Positions 1-11,841 of a stretch of DNA of 64,000 nt are shown piece by piece; positions within the stretch are counted from its first letter, which is position 1; each line of letters starts with the position of its first letter. Where the stretch lies: contig NW_019775536.1 in the NCBI RefSeq assembly GCF_001039355.2, forward strand, positions 796,322 to 860,321, given 5' to 3'. The notes under the pieces are model-generated. The model saw only the letters and a list, made by a program, of their open reading frames with translations. It was not told the origin of the DNA and ran no database searches. A program made the translations under genes and the position numbers. Origin of the DNA: Lingula anatina. Taxonomy: Eukaryota > Brachiopoda > Lingulata > Lingulida > Lingulidae.

Positions 1-240
1 CTGCGTGACGTGATTGGCAGTAAACCCACTGTGCCCGGCCTGTTACTTGACGTGATGTGCAGTAACCCCACTGTGCCCGGCCTGCTGTGTGACGTGATGG
101 GCAGTAACCCCACTGTGCCCGGCCTGCTGCGTGACGTGATTGGCAGTAAACCCATTGTGCCCGGCCTACTGCGTGACGTACCCCTTTGTGCCCGGCCTGC
201 TGCGTGACGTGATTGGCAGTAACCCCACTGTGCCCGAGTC
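1..240. repeat. 42-bp minisatellite, about six units
   Basis: Head-to-tail units of about 42 bp, each containing the core GGCAGTAACCCCACTGTGCC followed by CGGCCTGCTGCGTGACGTGA. One unit near 170-200 has an internal deletion. Because 42 is a multiple of three, the plus strand stays open from the left edge to 207 and would encode a 14-residue peptide repeat with the core NPTVPGLL. The array runs off the left edge, so neither its full length nor any coding role can be judged; no splice site or signal peptide is visible here. Confidence 0.85.
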
Positions 241-1254
241 AACTGCCTGACGTCAAGGGCAACAAACCCAACTAACAGTATAAAAAATTAAGAATATGCA
301 ATAATTTTGTAACAGACTTTACTAGCGCACCCAGTGGTCAGAGGTTATATAGTCTCTGCCAATAGAAACTATTGTGGATCTTTATAATGGCGAAATTACC
401 AGTTAAATCTCTTCTTTTTTCCCAATAACTCGGTATAGTTGTAGTGAAGTGCGTCTTATGGCCCAACATTACACTTGGTGATTATTATTATAATTTTGTT
501 TGTTTGTTTGTTTGTTTCACTATTAAAGGTTAATATTAGATTTCATAATTCTGAGAAAGGCATAAAAGACATTAAAATGTATTCTAAATACATTATAAGA
601 ACTATATTCAAATGGAAATGTATGAACTGTAGTTGATAAATCAAAGAAATCACGTTAAAAAAGATTGGCTATCAAGCTAAGTCGGAAGTGCAGAACTCGC
701 TAGGGCATTATACACATTTCTCAGGGTAGAAACCACGCTTACGAACATGCACACTTAGATTCTATGCCTGCAAAAATGCGCGAACAAAATTATTTGGTGA
801 AACATTTCATATCCCCATGGACAGCATGCGGACACACTGAAATTAACCTCAGTGGCACGAAAATATACGGCGAAAGCAAGTCTTCTCTTTAGCTGCACTG
901 CAATACGTACATCCTTCCACATGTAACTAATTTAAAACAAACCGCTGCACCATTGCCCTTGCATAGCTCCCTACGCTAGAGTGCAGACGCTGCACCACAT
1001 CTGTCCCTGCTTTGTCCTGAAAAAATTGCAAAAGTTTACACCCTAGCCTGTTAGTTGACACCAACATTAACCTATAGCAACACACTAAAAATCCACAAAA
1101 AAGAAAAATAAATACTTTTTCTCCGCTACAGTCTTCTACAACAGGCTTTTATTGAACTATTTTGTTTCAACATGTCGCGATTGAGCTATTTGGTAGTTTC
1201 TGCACCTTCAGATATCATGCTGCACTTTTATCAATAAATTTTCTCTCACTTCAG
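241..1254. other. non-coding stretch, nothing recognised
   Basis: AT-rich sequence with a short (GTTT)n run near 498-516. I see no exon with splice sites and no RNA gene. Confidence 0.5.
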
Positions 1255-1506
1255 TACGAAAAGATGATAATTGGTGATGTGAGAATGTCGCTGGTTCCGG
1301 GGAACGTCGGGAACAAATCTTCGTGCATACCTGGAATCAAACCAACATCCAACATCACTGAAACAACCACTGGGAATTCCGCCGTGAAATCTGAGACGCA
1401 CGAGAAGAACGCCAAGTCCCGTGATGTTACTCAAAACCGTGTTCGGGCTGATAACCTTTTCTCTTGTCTGCTCTTAGCATTGTGGTGGAACTGTCTTTGT
1501 CGTTAG
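1255..1506 (+). CDS. possible terminal exon of an unknown protein
   Basis: A pyrimidine-rich acceptor ending in CAG at 1254 precedes an open frame that ends at TAG 1504-1506. The tail is polar, rich in Thr, Ser, Asn and Lys (for example NITETTTGNSAVKSETHEKN), and finishes with a short hydrophobic stretch (LFSCLLLALWWNCLCR). That could be the end of a secreted or GPI-anchored protein. No upstream exon is recognisable in the window and no domain family is evident, so this may be a chance ORF. Confidence 0.22.
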   Translation, partial: YEKMIIGDVRMSLVPGNVGNKSSCIPGIKPTSNITETTTGNSAVKSETHEKNAKSRDVTQNRVRADNLFSCLLLALWWNCLCR

Positions 1507-1859
1507 ATGTGACCTTCTCCTCTCAGTGGGATCACCTTTCTTTCTCCAACTCGACAAGTGGAATTAGATTTATCGGAACATCAAATCTGCAGTACAATAA
1601 TCTTCACTTTATCACATAATTTGTAGGTTTTTATAATTCCTCTTTCATCGTATTTATTTCTGTTTAATCCATTAAAACACACGCTTATTTAGAACTTTAT
1701 ATAGCAGATTGTAAATTTACTTTTCCTTTAATGACAAAGTTATACCATATCCACAACTGGTCACAAAAACTTAAAAGTACCATTCATGATCTGCCTTTGC
1801 GTTTGAAGCTCCTAGTTTAAGTTTGAGACAGATGAGGGTAAATTTAGAACTTAATATGT

Positions 1860-2560
1860 CTTAAGCAGGTTGTAGGGAACCATTGATAGCAGTTACTATT
1901 TGAATGTGATCTGAATATTTATTCAGACAAGTTTATTTGAAATGTATCTTTAATTATTAACCTTTGACATAGTCAGATGTGAATGTGTTGGGTTGCATGA
2001 AGCATTGATAGAAGTGATAGTTTAAATGTGATTTGAATATTAATCCAGATAAATTAATTTGAAATGTATCTTTAATTATTAACCTTTGATATAGTCAGAT
2101 GTATATGTTTCGGGTTGCATGAACCATTGATAAAAGTGATAGTTTAAATGTGATTTGAATATTAATCCAGATAAATTAATTTGAAATGTATCTTTAATTA
2201 AACTTTGATATAGTCAGATGTATATGTGGCCGATTGCATGAACCATTGATAGAAGTGATAGTTTAAATGTGATCCGAATATTAATCCAGATAAGTTAATA
2301 TGAAATGTATCTTTAATTAACCTTTTATATAGTCAGATGTATATGTGGCGGGTTGCATGAACCATTCATAGAAGTGATTGTTTGAATGTGATTTGCATAT
2401 TTATTCAGACATGTTCATTTTAAATGTATCTTTAATTAAACTTTGATATAGTCAGATGGAAATGTGGCGGGTTGCATGAACCCTTGTTGGTACTTATAGT
2501 TTGAATATGATTTGCATATTTCTTCAGACAAGTTTATTTGGAATGCATATATAATTTTAA
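1860..2560. repeat. tandem repeat of about 120 bp, about six units
   Basis: Six diverged head-to-tail copies of an AT-rich unit of about 120 bp. The recognisable core is AATGTATCTTTAATTA, then TATAGTCAGATG, then GGTTGCATGAACCATTGATA. Units differ by substitutions and small indels. No coding potential. Confidence 0.8.
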
Positions 2561-2639
2561 AAAATGCAAATTAAGTTAAGGGATAAACGAGGTAAGACAC
2601 AGAGCAAAGGGGGAGATTGATAGGTGCTAGACAGACTGA

Positions 2640-3330
2640 CACGTAGAGGGAGCCTTCTCCGTCCTCTCAAACCTTCTCTCCGACCTCTCATTCCCTCTCT
2701 CTTCCCTCTTATACCATCTCTCCGCCGTCTTGTACCTTCTCTTTGCCCTCACATACCATGTCTCAGTCCTCTCACACCCTCTCTCCGTCCTCTCATCCCT
2801 CTCTCCGTCCTCTCATCCCTCTCTTCCTCCTCTCATACCCTCTCTCCATCCTCTTATACCTTCTTTCCGTCCTCTCATACCTCTCTTCTTCCTCTCATAC
2901 CCTCTCTCCATCCTCTTATACCTTCTCTCCGTCCTCTCATACCTCTCTTCCTCCTCTCAAACCTCTCTTCCTCCTCTCATACCCTCTTTCCATCCTCTTA
3001 TACCTTCTCTCCGATCTCTCATACCTCTCTTCCTCCTCTCATACCCTCTCTCCATCCTCTTATACCTTCTCTCCGATCTCTCATACCTCTCTTCTTCCTC
3101 TCATACCCTCTCTCCATCCTCTAATACCCACTCTCCGACCGTTCGTTTCTTCTTTCCGTCCTCTCATACACTCTCTCAATCCTCTTATACCCTCTCTCTC
3201 AGTCCTCTCATAGCTTCTCTCCGTCCTCTTATATCCTCTCATCGTCCACTCATTCTGTGCCTCTCTTCGTCCTCTCATACCGTTTCCTGTCCTCGCATAC
3301 ACTCTCTCCGTCCTTTATTTGCTTCTCCTA
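2640..3330. repeat. CT-rich minisatellite of 20-21-bp units
   Basis: The top strand is almost pure pyrimidine plus A. It is built of alternating 20-21-bp units such as TCCTCTCATACCCTCTCTCC and TCCTCTTATACCTTCTCTCC, which form a higher-order unit of about 60 bp. The repeat lacks stop codons in all three forward frames and in part of the reverse strand, so several long overlapping ORFs appear; they are low-complexity (Ser, Leu, Pro) and I do not regard them as genes. Such a tract could adopt a triplex (H-DNA) form, but that is inference. Confidence 0.85.
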
Positions 3331-3353
3331 GACTAGTGACACAGGTTACGTGA

Positions 3354-4059
3354 AAATATGTAGACTGAATGGTGACAGCCATTTCCCCAGCAGATGTCAA
3401 GGCAGTAAACCCCTCCTGGATGTTTATTAAACACACATTGTTTATTCCAAATGCTACTGTACTGCATGACCATATTTTAACTTGAAAATATAGTCAGAAT
3501 GTCATTTTGATGCCATGGTACATATACATTGAGTATATAGAACGTCAGTGTGAACATCTTTCAAATTCCACCTTGACTGTTTGAATATTTTTTGATTGTT
3601 ATTGAAATTTTGAGCATCGTTGGATAACCAACTTTTATGACAGGCTGTCGAAGTATATTTTCAACTTTTAAACAACTACTAACTTTCTTAACATCCCGCA
3701 ATATTTGCACGTTATTATCATTTTAATGTAATTCAATTTCTTTTGCAATGTGGTTATCACAAAAACATGATTTACTTCAACTTTATCTATTAGCTATTGA
3801 TTCTTTCGAGTTATTTATTTTGGTCCTAATAATCATACCATTAATCGTCTTAAGGTACGTGTCACATTTATTACTAACGACTTTCCTTGGATGTAGAGGT
3901 TTTAATATATGATGACAGGTTGAATAATCCACTTGATGCGGCTTTGTGCGAATTTCCGTTAGCGCTGTTTACCAAATGCCGCCACGATAGTTACTTATGA
4001 CTGTGACATAACATATTAACAAGGCAGAAAGCTGTCAAATGTACAGACAAAAGACAAAA
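3354..4059. other. non-coding stretch, nothing recognised
   Basis: AT-rich unique sequence between two repeat regions. No supported exon or RNA gene. Confidence 0.5.
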
Positions 4060-5440
4060 AAATAAAGATGCAGAAAACAGGCCATTTTGTCAATTTTGAT
4101 ACAATAATAAATAATGCTTATAACAGCACAGTCAATGAACACTGAACTTATTTGCAATATTAAACAACATTTACCTGCATAATAATCACTGATTCCTAAT
4201 CATGTGACACTGTTAATTTAGACTTTTACAAACTGTATCTGGAAGAGAGCTAAACCTATGGGAGTTTAAATTGAAAATCTCAACATGTGTGTTTTATGTA
4301 ATCTCATTTAATGGCATCTTGAAACTTAATTAGGCAAGTGAATTCATAGCTCTGAACTTAGCTAGGTAATGCCCAAGGGACAATTACAGACTGACCACCA
4401 TTGTAGCCATATAACACCGAGAACTATGTGAAAAAATTAATATTTCATAAAGAATCGCATTACTTCCAAAACAGAGAGCAATCACACTGATTTTCCCCAC
4501 ACAAGCTGCACTTCAGTCCTATTAATCTTTTTAGCAAGTTTGACATCTTAAGTGACATAGTTTTCCCTTAATGGTCATCATGGCAGCAGTGTCCAAAATA
4601 GAATTTTTTTTCAACTTTTATGCAATATTACATAACGCTTAACAGTATTATGACCATCAATTTTTAATAATAAAATAAAAGTTTCATGGATGTTCAGAAA
4701 ATGTAACTAGCAAGGGTCTTCAAGTCCATGGGGGTTCAAAATCACACCTTGAAAATGCCAATATGTGAAAAATTAAATGTTCACCAAAACCTGTATAACT
4801 TCCAGAAAAATCAACCAATCACACTTGTTTTCCCGCTGTATTTAAGTCCTATGTTTCTTTCCTGTAAGTTTGAGAGGAGTTAGTGACATGTTTTTTTTTA
4901 TAATGCTCACTGCGGCGACAGTGCCCAAAATAGGGTTTTCATCAATTTTGATGCAATACTAACAGTTTAGTCACCACCAATCTTTGTACTGAAGGTAACA
5001 TGGATATTTAGAAAAAGTGACAAACAAATATCTTCAGGCCCATGAAATTTTTAAGTAACAGCTTAAAAATGCTAATGTGAACACCAGAGATATCGCAACC
5101 TGTATTTTTAGAAAGATGATCACTCCAGCGGTTTTCAAGACAATAGGCTGACCGGTTTTCCAGCATATTTTTTGTAACAATGGTCTGATCAAGCTGATTT
5201 TCAAACTCGACCTGTATTTTAGTAAGATTGATCACTCCTGTGGATTTCAAGACAATAGACCATTCGGTTTTCCTTTGTGTTATCAGTGTTGCATATGCTG
5301 AAACAAAAAAAGAGAAAAAACAGTATCACCTCTGAAAAATGGACCAATCATGCTGATTTTCGAACTCGATCTGGGTATTATGAATATTCATCAATATTCT
5401 GTAAGTTTCATGCCAAAAGGTAAAACGTTTTTCCATTTAT
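4060..5440. repeat. degenerate tandem repeat, unit roughly 330-500 bp
   Basis: At least three diverged copies follow one another, starting near 4060, 4571 and 4901. Shared landmarks recur in the same order: CCAAAATAG followed by a TCAATTTTGATGCAATA-like motif, a CATGGATGTT-like motif, ACTTCCAGAAAAATC-like sequence and CCAATCACACT. A last partial copy ends near 5440. The copies are old and probably non-coding. Confidence 0.55.
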
Positions 5441-5707
5441 CGCGTTATCGGTGAAAGTGCACGGCGACGACAGACGCAGGTGACGGCTATATGTACAGAG
5501 ACATCTGTGTCTGTACATAAAAAGGGGCGCTTTAATGTTGTTATGTTGAATAGCAAATTGTTTAACAATTAAATTTTAAAGACATGTAAAGCATTGAAGT
5601 TGAAAATGTGACGTATCGGATTCCTATGCCCTGGAGTGTTGCTACCAATAAAACGTTTGTACAATTATTTGGAAGTTTAATCATTTGGAGGCCGCCATAG
5701 AGGAAAC

Positions 5708-6040
5708 ATGGGTGCTGTCCATCTCATCCTTGCCGCACTTCTGTTTGTTCTAACATTTTGCCAAACTTCAGCCACGGAGGACGGAGAGAAAGGTAAACAA
5801 AAATTAATTAGTCGTACTTCTGTTTATTATATTCATTTCTTGGTTGTTTATTTTTGTCATCATTTAAAGTTTATGTATTCATTTACTTTGTTCATTTACT
5901 TGATATTGTCGTTTGTACATTTGTTTTTATATGATTTGATTTGTTTTTATATGATTTGATTTATATGAAATCAAAATGAATTTGTATCCAAATTTGAGCT
6001 TGTGAAAATATATTGCGACTTAAATTTTCATTTTGCTCAT

Positions 6041-6122
<82 letters not shown>

Positions 6123-9100
6123 GTAATTGCCATATTTAACAGACGATCCCCTCAAACTTAAATAACTAAAGTTTGTCTCTAAAATAAAACGAAATACTTT
6201 TGACTACTTAAGTACTGCTGAGTCCATCCAACTACCCAGGAGATGTTAAACTTTCTTAGAAGGCTGTGAATACCACAAATCAAAAAGGGCTATGTTGTAT
6301 TATCAACATAAGACGTGTTTGTTACATGTATACTTAGCGAAGAGTCGTTAATCTGAAAATGCAGTGGATAAGAACTGAACTGATACAACTTACAATTTTT
6401 TTTAAAAAATAAGGTTCTAATCCAGTTCCAAATAAGTTGTTTTTAAATATGTTATTGCATTCAAGTTAGTAATATATGCGTTTTTACTTGTTTCATTACT
6501 GATTGTGTTGTCATTTCCCAATGACCGAGACAAATATCCTGTCTAGACTCCCTACTGTCAGTGTTGGTTTAGACCAGACAACTTTTACTCGAAGTGAAGC
6601 ATGGATACCATCATGTTTGTCGTTTCCGGTAGTGATTATCACCTCATAGGCCACTCTGGCACAAACTTGAAAGTTGATGGTAAAAAATAAAACCTTCTCT
6701 CACGTGTATCATATAACATAAAACGCAATCATAAAAATTTTAAATAATCAAGCGGCATCATTGCAAAATAAAAAGAAAAAACATCGATATTTTGGATTTT
6801 TACTGGGATATGTCCGTCCAAATGAAAGTAATACAATTATATTTCAATCGCACCCGAAAAACATTTCAAGTATTTAATTTCATTATTTTATTAAAAATTG
6901 TCAATTCTGAGAAAAAGTCATCATTCTGTTTTGGATGACATTTCTACTTAAACTGTGTTGCAATAAAATTAATAAGTAGACTGTCAGAAGCCATATCCTC
7001 AAGACTCCAGGCAGTGTATCCACTGTTCAAGACTCCAGGCAGTGCGACCATGTACTCATACTGGCAAGGTACAGAACAACTCGTATGGCATTGGCAACCC
7101 GGCATAGACGCTAGACGCATAAAAATGGCGACTAGCTGCTTAACCCAGTTCAGATTTACAACCCAGAACAGCAATGACAGAACTCGCGTGTACAGACGAG
7201 TCCAGATAGACGCGACCTGGAGCGAGCTCGTCAAGTGTGGCGGTGGTAGTGTAATGGTACGTGGTGGGTTTTCATTACACCAACACATTCCCCTTAATGG
7301 TAATCTCACCAGATTCTTTTACAGTAATAAGATCCTGCCATTCCTCCGACAGATAGGTCAGGGAGCCATTCTACAAGTTGACAACGCACGTCTTCACCGT
7401 CCTCAAAAGTTGCCAGTGATTTTGCAGAGGAACGTCCGCAGAATGGACTGATCACCCTATTCGCCCGATATGCACCCTTATTGGACCACTCAGTGTTATG
7501 ATTTCAGCAAAATAACTCCGAACCGTAGATCTCAATAAGCTAGCTAGCCCAAGAAGGGAATTCAATTCCATGGCAGTAGCTCCAGACATTCACTACTCAA
7601 TTGAGAGGCGTTGTGAAGCAAGTGTGGTTTCCAAAGGCGGACACACATGATTCTGAAAAGACTTTTAAGTTCTGAATTTAATTTTTGACCCTCTTTAATT
7701 TTAAACCCATTAGCATAATCTAGTTGATAGTAAAGTCCAAACACAATGTACAATTCAGCAGAGGAATGGTTGACAATCTTAATGTTTCTAGTTACTGAAT
7801 AGTAAACGTTCTTTTTATAACGTCGTTTTTAAAGTGTTCCTTAACTTCTTTTGAGCAGCATGTAAATAGCTTGTTCAAGTGGTGGAGTATAAGTTTACAT
7901 CATTTTGACAATATAGCACTGATAAATACTGTTGATTCGACTTCAATTCCATATTTTTCCTCCCGCTCTTGGTATTCCGTTCAAATGCCTTATCAGAACT
8001 CTCCGATAGGGGTCTCTGTTGTCTGTTACAAACGTAAATGAGACTTTCATTCAGTTTTGCGAAAAGCTACCGGGACTCCTCCCGGAGGAAACCTTATCCA
8101 CTATTCTGTGTGGGCACTGATGCAGAATACCCCAATATTTTCTAATATTTATCGCTTCGTGTTTTTATTAGTCTGTCGGACATAAACTGTGCAAGACTTG
8201 CGTTCCACTGGGATACATGCCCTAGCCGCGAATTACCAAGGTTCGGGTAGGTCATTGCCTCCTGGGATACGCATGCGCCGAGAAATATTTCCCAGGGACC
8301 TGATAACATGCATTGCTTTCATACTGTAGCAAATATGTAGTGCCAATAAATCACGAGTACATATATTATTGTGTTGAAAACATAGATGTTTTCTTTTCAG
8401 CAGAACTGAATTAATGGGTTTATGTTTTCTGCTATGGACGCCCTCTTGTATTACAAGGTGAATGGGCGTGTTATTGTGAATCCAAAATTCATGATATTCC
8501 CTTTGGAGTGACACTTTGAAAAAATAAATCGTTGATTAATTCAACACCAAAGGTGTAAACCAGTGTCACTTTGAGATAGATTAATTCCCTTTTAAACGAG
8601 CAATAAATCATCTCAAAAGTCAAGTGTAAGGGGACACTTTCATGCATTGCATAAATGATATTACTTGTGCGGTATGAACTTGAATCACCCGATTTATACT
8701 GCCTCCTCTCAATGATCCGTTTGCCCTTTCCAAACACTGATTTGTGGTCTGCGCACTCATCCATTGTTACATTATTTGTTCAATGGAAATTTAATGAAAG
8801 GCAGATTAAAAGGTTGGCTGATAACTAATCACTATCTCGCCTTATATAAGGTGACCGTTACGTTAATGCAACGCGGTTTCACATGAGAAAAATATAACCT
8901 TGTTTTGTAACACACGGTTCCTAAATGCTACCATAAACTAGTTGTCTACTATTCATCTCATTGTAGCGTACTGTGGCGAACCACCCCAAGTCCTGTTTGC
9001 ATATCGAGTAGCCTCAGCAAAGAATTACAGCGAAGGCGAGAGAATCCGCTATAGTTGTAAAAAAGGTTGGTTGATGTATGTCATGTTTGGTGAATACAGG

Positions 9101-11841
9101 ACTATACACAATCGGGTTTTATCTTTAATGTGTTTGCGGGTACTTGGAATCGATTATGCATAATACAGGCTGGATAATATAAAGATATTGGCTGTTAAGA
9201 TGCATGGTTTAAACTAAAACAACTGTTAAAAAACTTCCTAATTTGTTGTCGACGATTTCTAAGGGAATCATGTCAAAATACTTTTCACAATGCTATGGGA
9301 AATGGGCACCTTTGCGACACCACGATGACATTTTTAACTATAAAGATATAATTTTTTCCATGTTGTTTCTTTTTATGATTTTAGTCTACATATCTATAAT
9401 ATGAAAAAAAAAACAAAAAAGTGATTTTTGTGTCCTCTAGGATATCAGCATGTTGGCGGATCTTCATACAAATTCTGTCACATGGGATTATGGGTTGGGC
9501 ATAACATTATATGTGAACGTAAGTAGAAAATAAATGATTTACCTAAAATGTCTGGGGTTGTAATGTTTGGGTTGTAATGTTTGGGTTAATTTTTCCTTAC
9601 TGCGGTAATTATATATATCTTATTCTTATTTTCATCACCATTTTTTTTTTTTGTGCAAACAAGTGCGTTAATTTCCTTATCAAAACATCTACAGAATATT
9701 ATTATTGGACACTTATGAATAATTATTTGTGATGCGTATTTTTTTGCAAGATCTCGCACGATATCTTTTTTGAAGATTCGTTATTAAATTCGTTTATATG
9801 ACTGAATAGTATACATAATATAGAGTTTGTCCAGAACTTACTTGTGCAGGTATCTCATATAAGCACCACAGAATGCGAGTTAACATTGGCAGGTTTATTT
9901 CTGTTCTCTTTCTTTAGAAATAACACCATTAGCGGTCATTTTGGACCCCAGAGCTTTGGTTGACTACAAGCGTCAGTGTTGTATCTACGGGTGGCATTCA
10001 CGCTCCGCAAACCAGTCGTGTGCGTCCTTGGTAATATCGATGTGCGAGCCGTGCAAATCCGCCTTCCTGGAGTGTTGTGCATACCAAGACGGGACCAAAT
10101 ACGACCTGCAGCACAGTAAGGAACCATATTGGTACCATTTATCTATTAAGAATCGGATAAGAATGCCAAGCGGCCATAAGCAGTAACGTTATAGTTGTGC
10201 TTTTTGTATCCCATTGTATCCAAAGGTTCAGGAGTCGAGTTTTCTCTATATATCGTTATACATGATATTTTAATACTTCGTATTTGAGTGTTTGATGTGT
10301 TATCTAGTGAGTATAGCATTTCATATATTATATTACATTATATTATATTATATTATATTATATTATATTATATTATATTATATTATATTATATTATAGTG
10401 CACTGTGCTCACCCCCCAAAGGTGGCGTACGCTTACGTGTCGGCCCCAGATAAGTTTTATGAACACGGAGAGAAAGTTCACTACGCTTGTTTAAAAGGTA
10501 TTTTCAAAAAGGCATACATAAGATTAAAGGAACGAATATAGGGTCTGATTTTTGACAGTAGGAATAGTATTGAACAGTATTAAATAGTATTATGTTACAA
10601 CATGTACATTTTCACCCAGCAAAGGTTCATACTAAGCCTTCCAAATGTCTTTTAACTTGTTCAAGTTACGAGAGATCTACAGCGAATCAAGTCTTTTTTC
10701 CGGAGACAAAAACGTTTCTAAACCGTTCCTTTTCTTTTCAAGGCTATCAGCAGACCTCCAACACTGCATACAAAGTTTGTGAAAATGGAACATGGGCGGG
10801 ACAAGACATCGTTTGCGAAAGTACGTTAGTTTTTGTGTGTAAAATGCTACCCCATATTTTTGAACGTGCAATAGTTATAACGCATATTACGAGCTTAAAC
10901 TATAATTATAATTATAATTAAGATTGAATTGAATAATGTAATAGAATTCGGCAATAAATATACAAAATAATGAATATATATATATATTTTTTCCTTCCAA
11001 CCACACGGGTGGCCCAGGTATTACTTCCGTGATACGCCCATTTAAATGGAAATCTGCTCTGCTTTTCCCAGTGATTTTTGTATAAAATTTTTAAAATGCA
11101 TGTTCAAGTTGCCCTCTCTCATGAACTAGATGGACGTGGCATTTATTCTTTGTAAATTTCTTTGACTTCTTCCAAGTTCTTTTAGATGCTTAGATAGAAA
11201 TATATAGGGCAGCCATCTTATGCATGTATGTGTACATTATACAACAAACTGTATGTTATTTTTGGGTAACTTTGGCAAAATCCCTATAAAATGCAATGTA
11301 ACAGAAGTGACGTCCCTCCAGACGCTACCTCTCGAGAACGCGATGGGCTATCCACCCAGCCAAAATCTCCTAGCAATACATACCTGTATATTACATTGCT
11401 TTAACTCATATGCTCTCTAAATTTAGTCTATTAATTTTATCAAAGTTGCTAGGGTCGAAATTCTGGATTTGGAAATGGATATATTTACAATATCTCTCGA
11501 TTAACATTTTTGTATGAAAGTTTTTCGGCCTGTGTTTGATAATTTTCATTTATGATTCAACTACCAAGCTTATGAACATACATATATTTGCTCATTTTTG
11601 TTTTGTTTCCTCCACAGAGATTCTCCTGCCTGAAAACCCGGACGTGCATCCCGATGTACTGAAGGATTACATTCAGCAGTGCTGTCTAAAAGGGTTGAGA
11701 GCCGAGACCGAAAGTGAAAGCTGCGAGGAAATGTTTGTGGACATGTGCGAGCCCTGCAAGACCCCGTTCCTGAAGTGTTGCTTTGATAAAACCATCACAA
11801 TAGATGACCCAAGTCTTTACACCGGAATTGAAGAAAACTAA
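5708..11841 (+). CDS. secreted CCP-anaphylatoxin-CCP-anaphylatoxin protein (copy A)
   Basis: Seven exons, all joined in phase 1: 5708-5792, 8967-9065, 9441-9518, 9918-10115, 10399-10497, 10741-10818 and 11618-11841, giving 861 nt or 286 residues. Exon 1 is a clear signal peptide (MGAVHLILAALLFVLTFCQ). Exons 2-3 form one CCP/sushi domain with four cysteines (YCGEPPQV, YSC, KFC, IIC) and exons 5-6 form a second (HCAHPPKV, YAC, KVC, TWAGQDIVC). Each CCP is split before its Gly-Tyr. Exon 4 and the last exon each encode an anaphylatoxin-like domain: a CC pair, a single Cys, then MCEPCK and FLKCC or FLECC, closely resembling the C3a pattern CC...C...CK..FL.CC but with one extra Cys. No basic convertase-type cleavage site is evident around either. 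The phase 1-1 modules suggest internal duplication and exon shuffling. The product should be extracellular; a complement-like role is inferred from its domains only. An inverted paralogue lies at 60265-63084. Confidence 0.88.
6043..6115. repeat. (AT)n microsatellite
   Basis: Uninterrupted AT dinucleotide run of about 70 bp in intron 1 of the CCP-anaphylatoxin gene. Confidence 0.95.
6990..7660 (+). pseudogene. degenerate Tc1/mariner transposase fragment
   Basis: The translation keeps the middle of a Tc1-type DDE transposase: RTRVYRRVQID, then GGGSVMVRGGFS, QVDNARLHRPQK and, after a stop, YSPDMHP. These correspond to the usual GGGSVMVWGG, QDNARPH and SPDLNPIE blocks. The aromatic Trp, part of the catalytic environment and the reading frame are lost, and stops occur after 7449. 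It lies in sense orientation inside intron 1 of the host gene. No terminal inverted repeats were identified, so the limits are approximate. Confidence 0.7.
8700..8966 (+). other. intron segment shared with the inverted paralogue
   Basis: The non-coding sequence upstream of the first CCP exon matches, in reverse complement, the segment at about 63085-63375. Both contain CCTTTCCAAACACTGATTTG and GAGAAAAATATAAC. This shows that the duplication giving the two CCP-anaphylatoxin genes included intron sequence. Confidence 0.75.
10325..10397. repeat. (ATATT)n microsatellite abutting a splice acceptor
   Basis: A pentanucleotide array of about 70 bp runs straight into the TATAG acceptor of exon 5. The same repeat lies at the equivalent position in the inverted paralogue (61241-61294). 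Confidence 0.9.

Noticed and set aside
1-240. CRISPR-like direct repeats
   Set aside because: The units are contiguous with no spacers and the host DNA is clearly animal.
2624-3353. Long Ser/Leu/Pro ORFs in several frames
   Set aside because: They arise because the CT-rich minisatellite lacks stop codons; no splice sites, signal peptide or domain.
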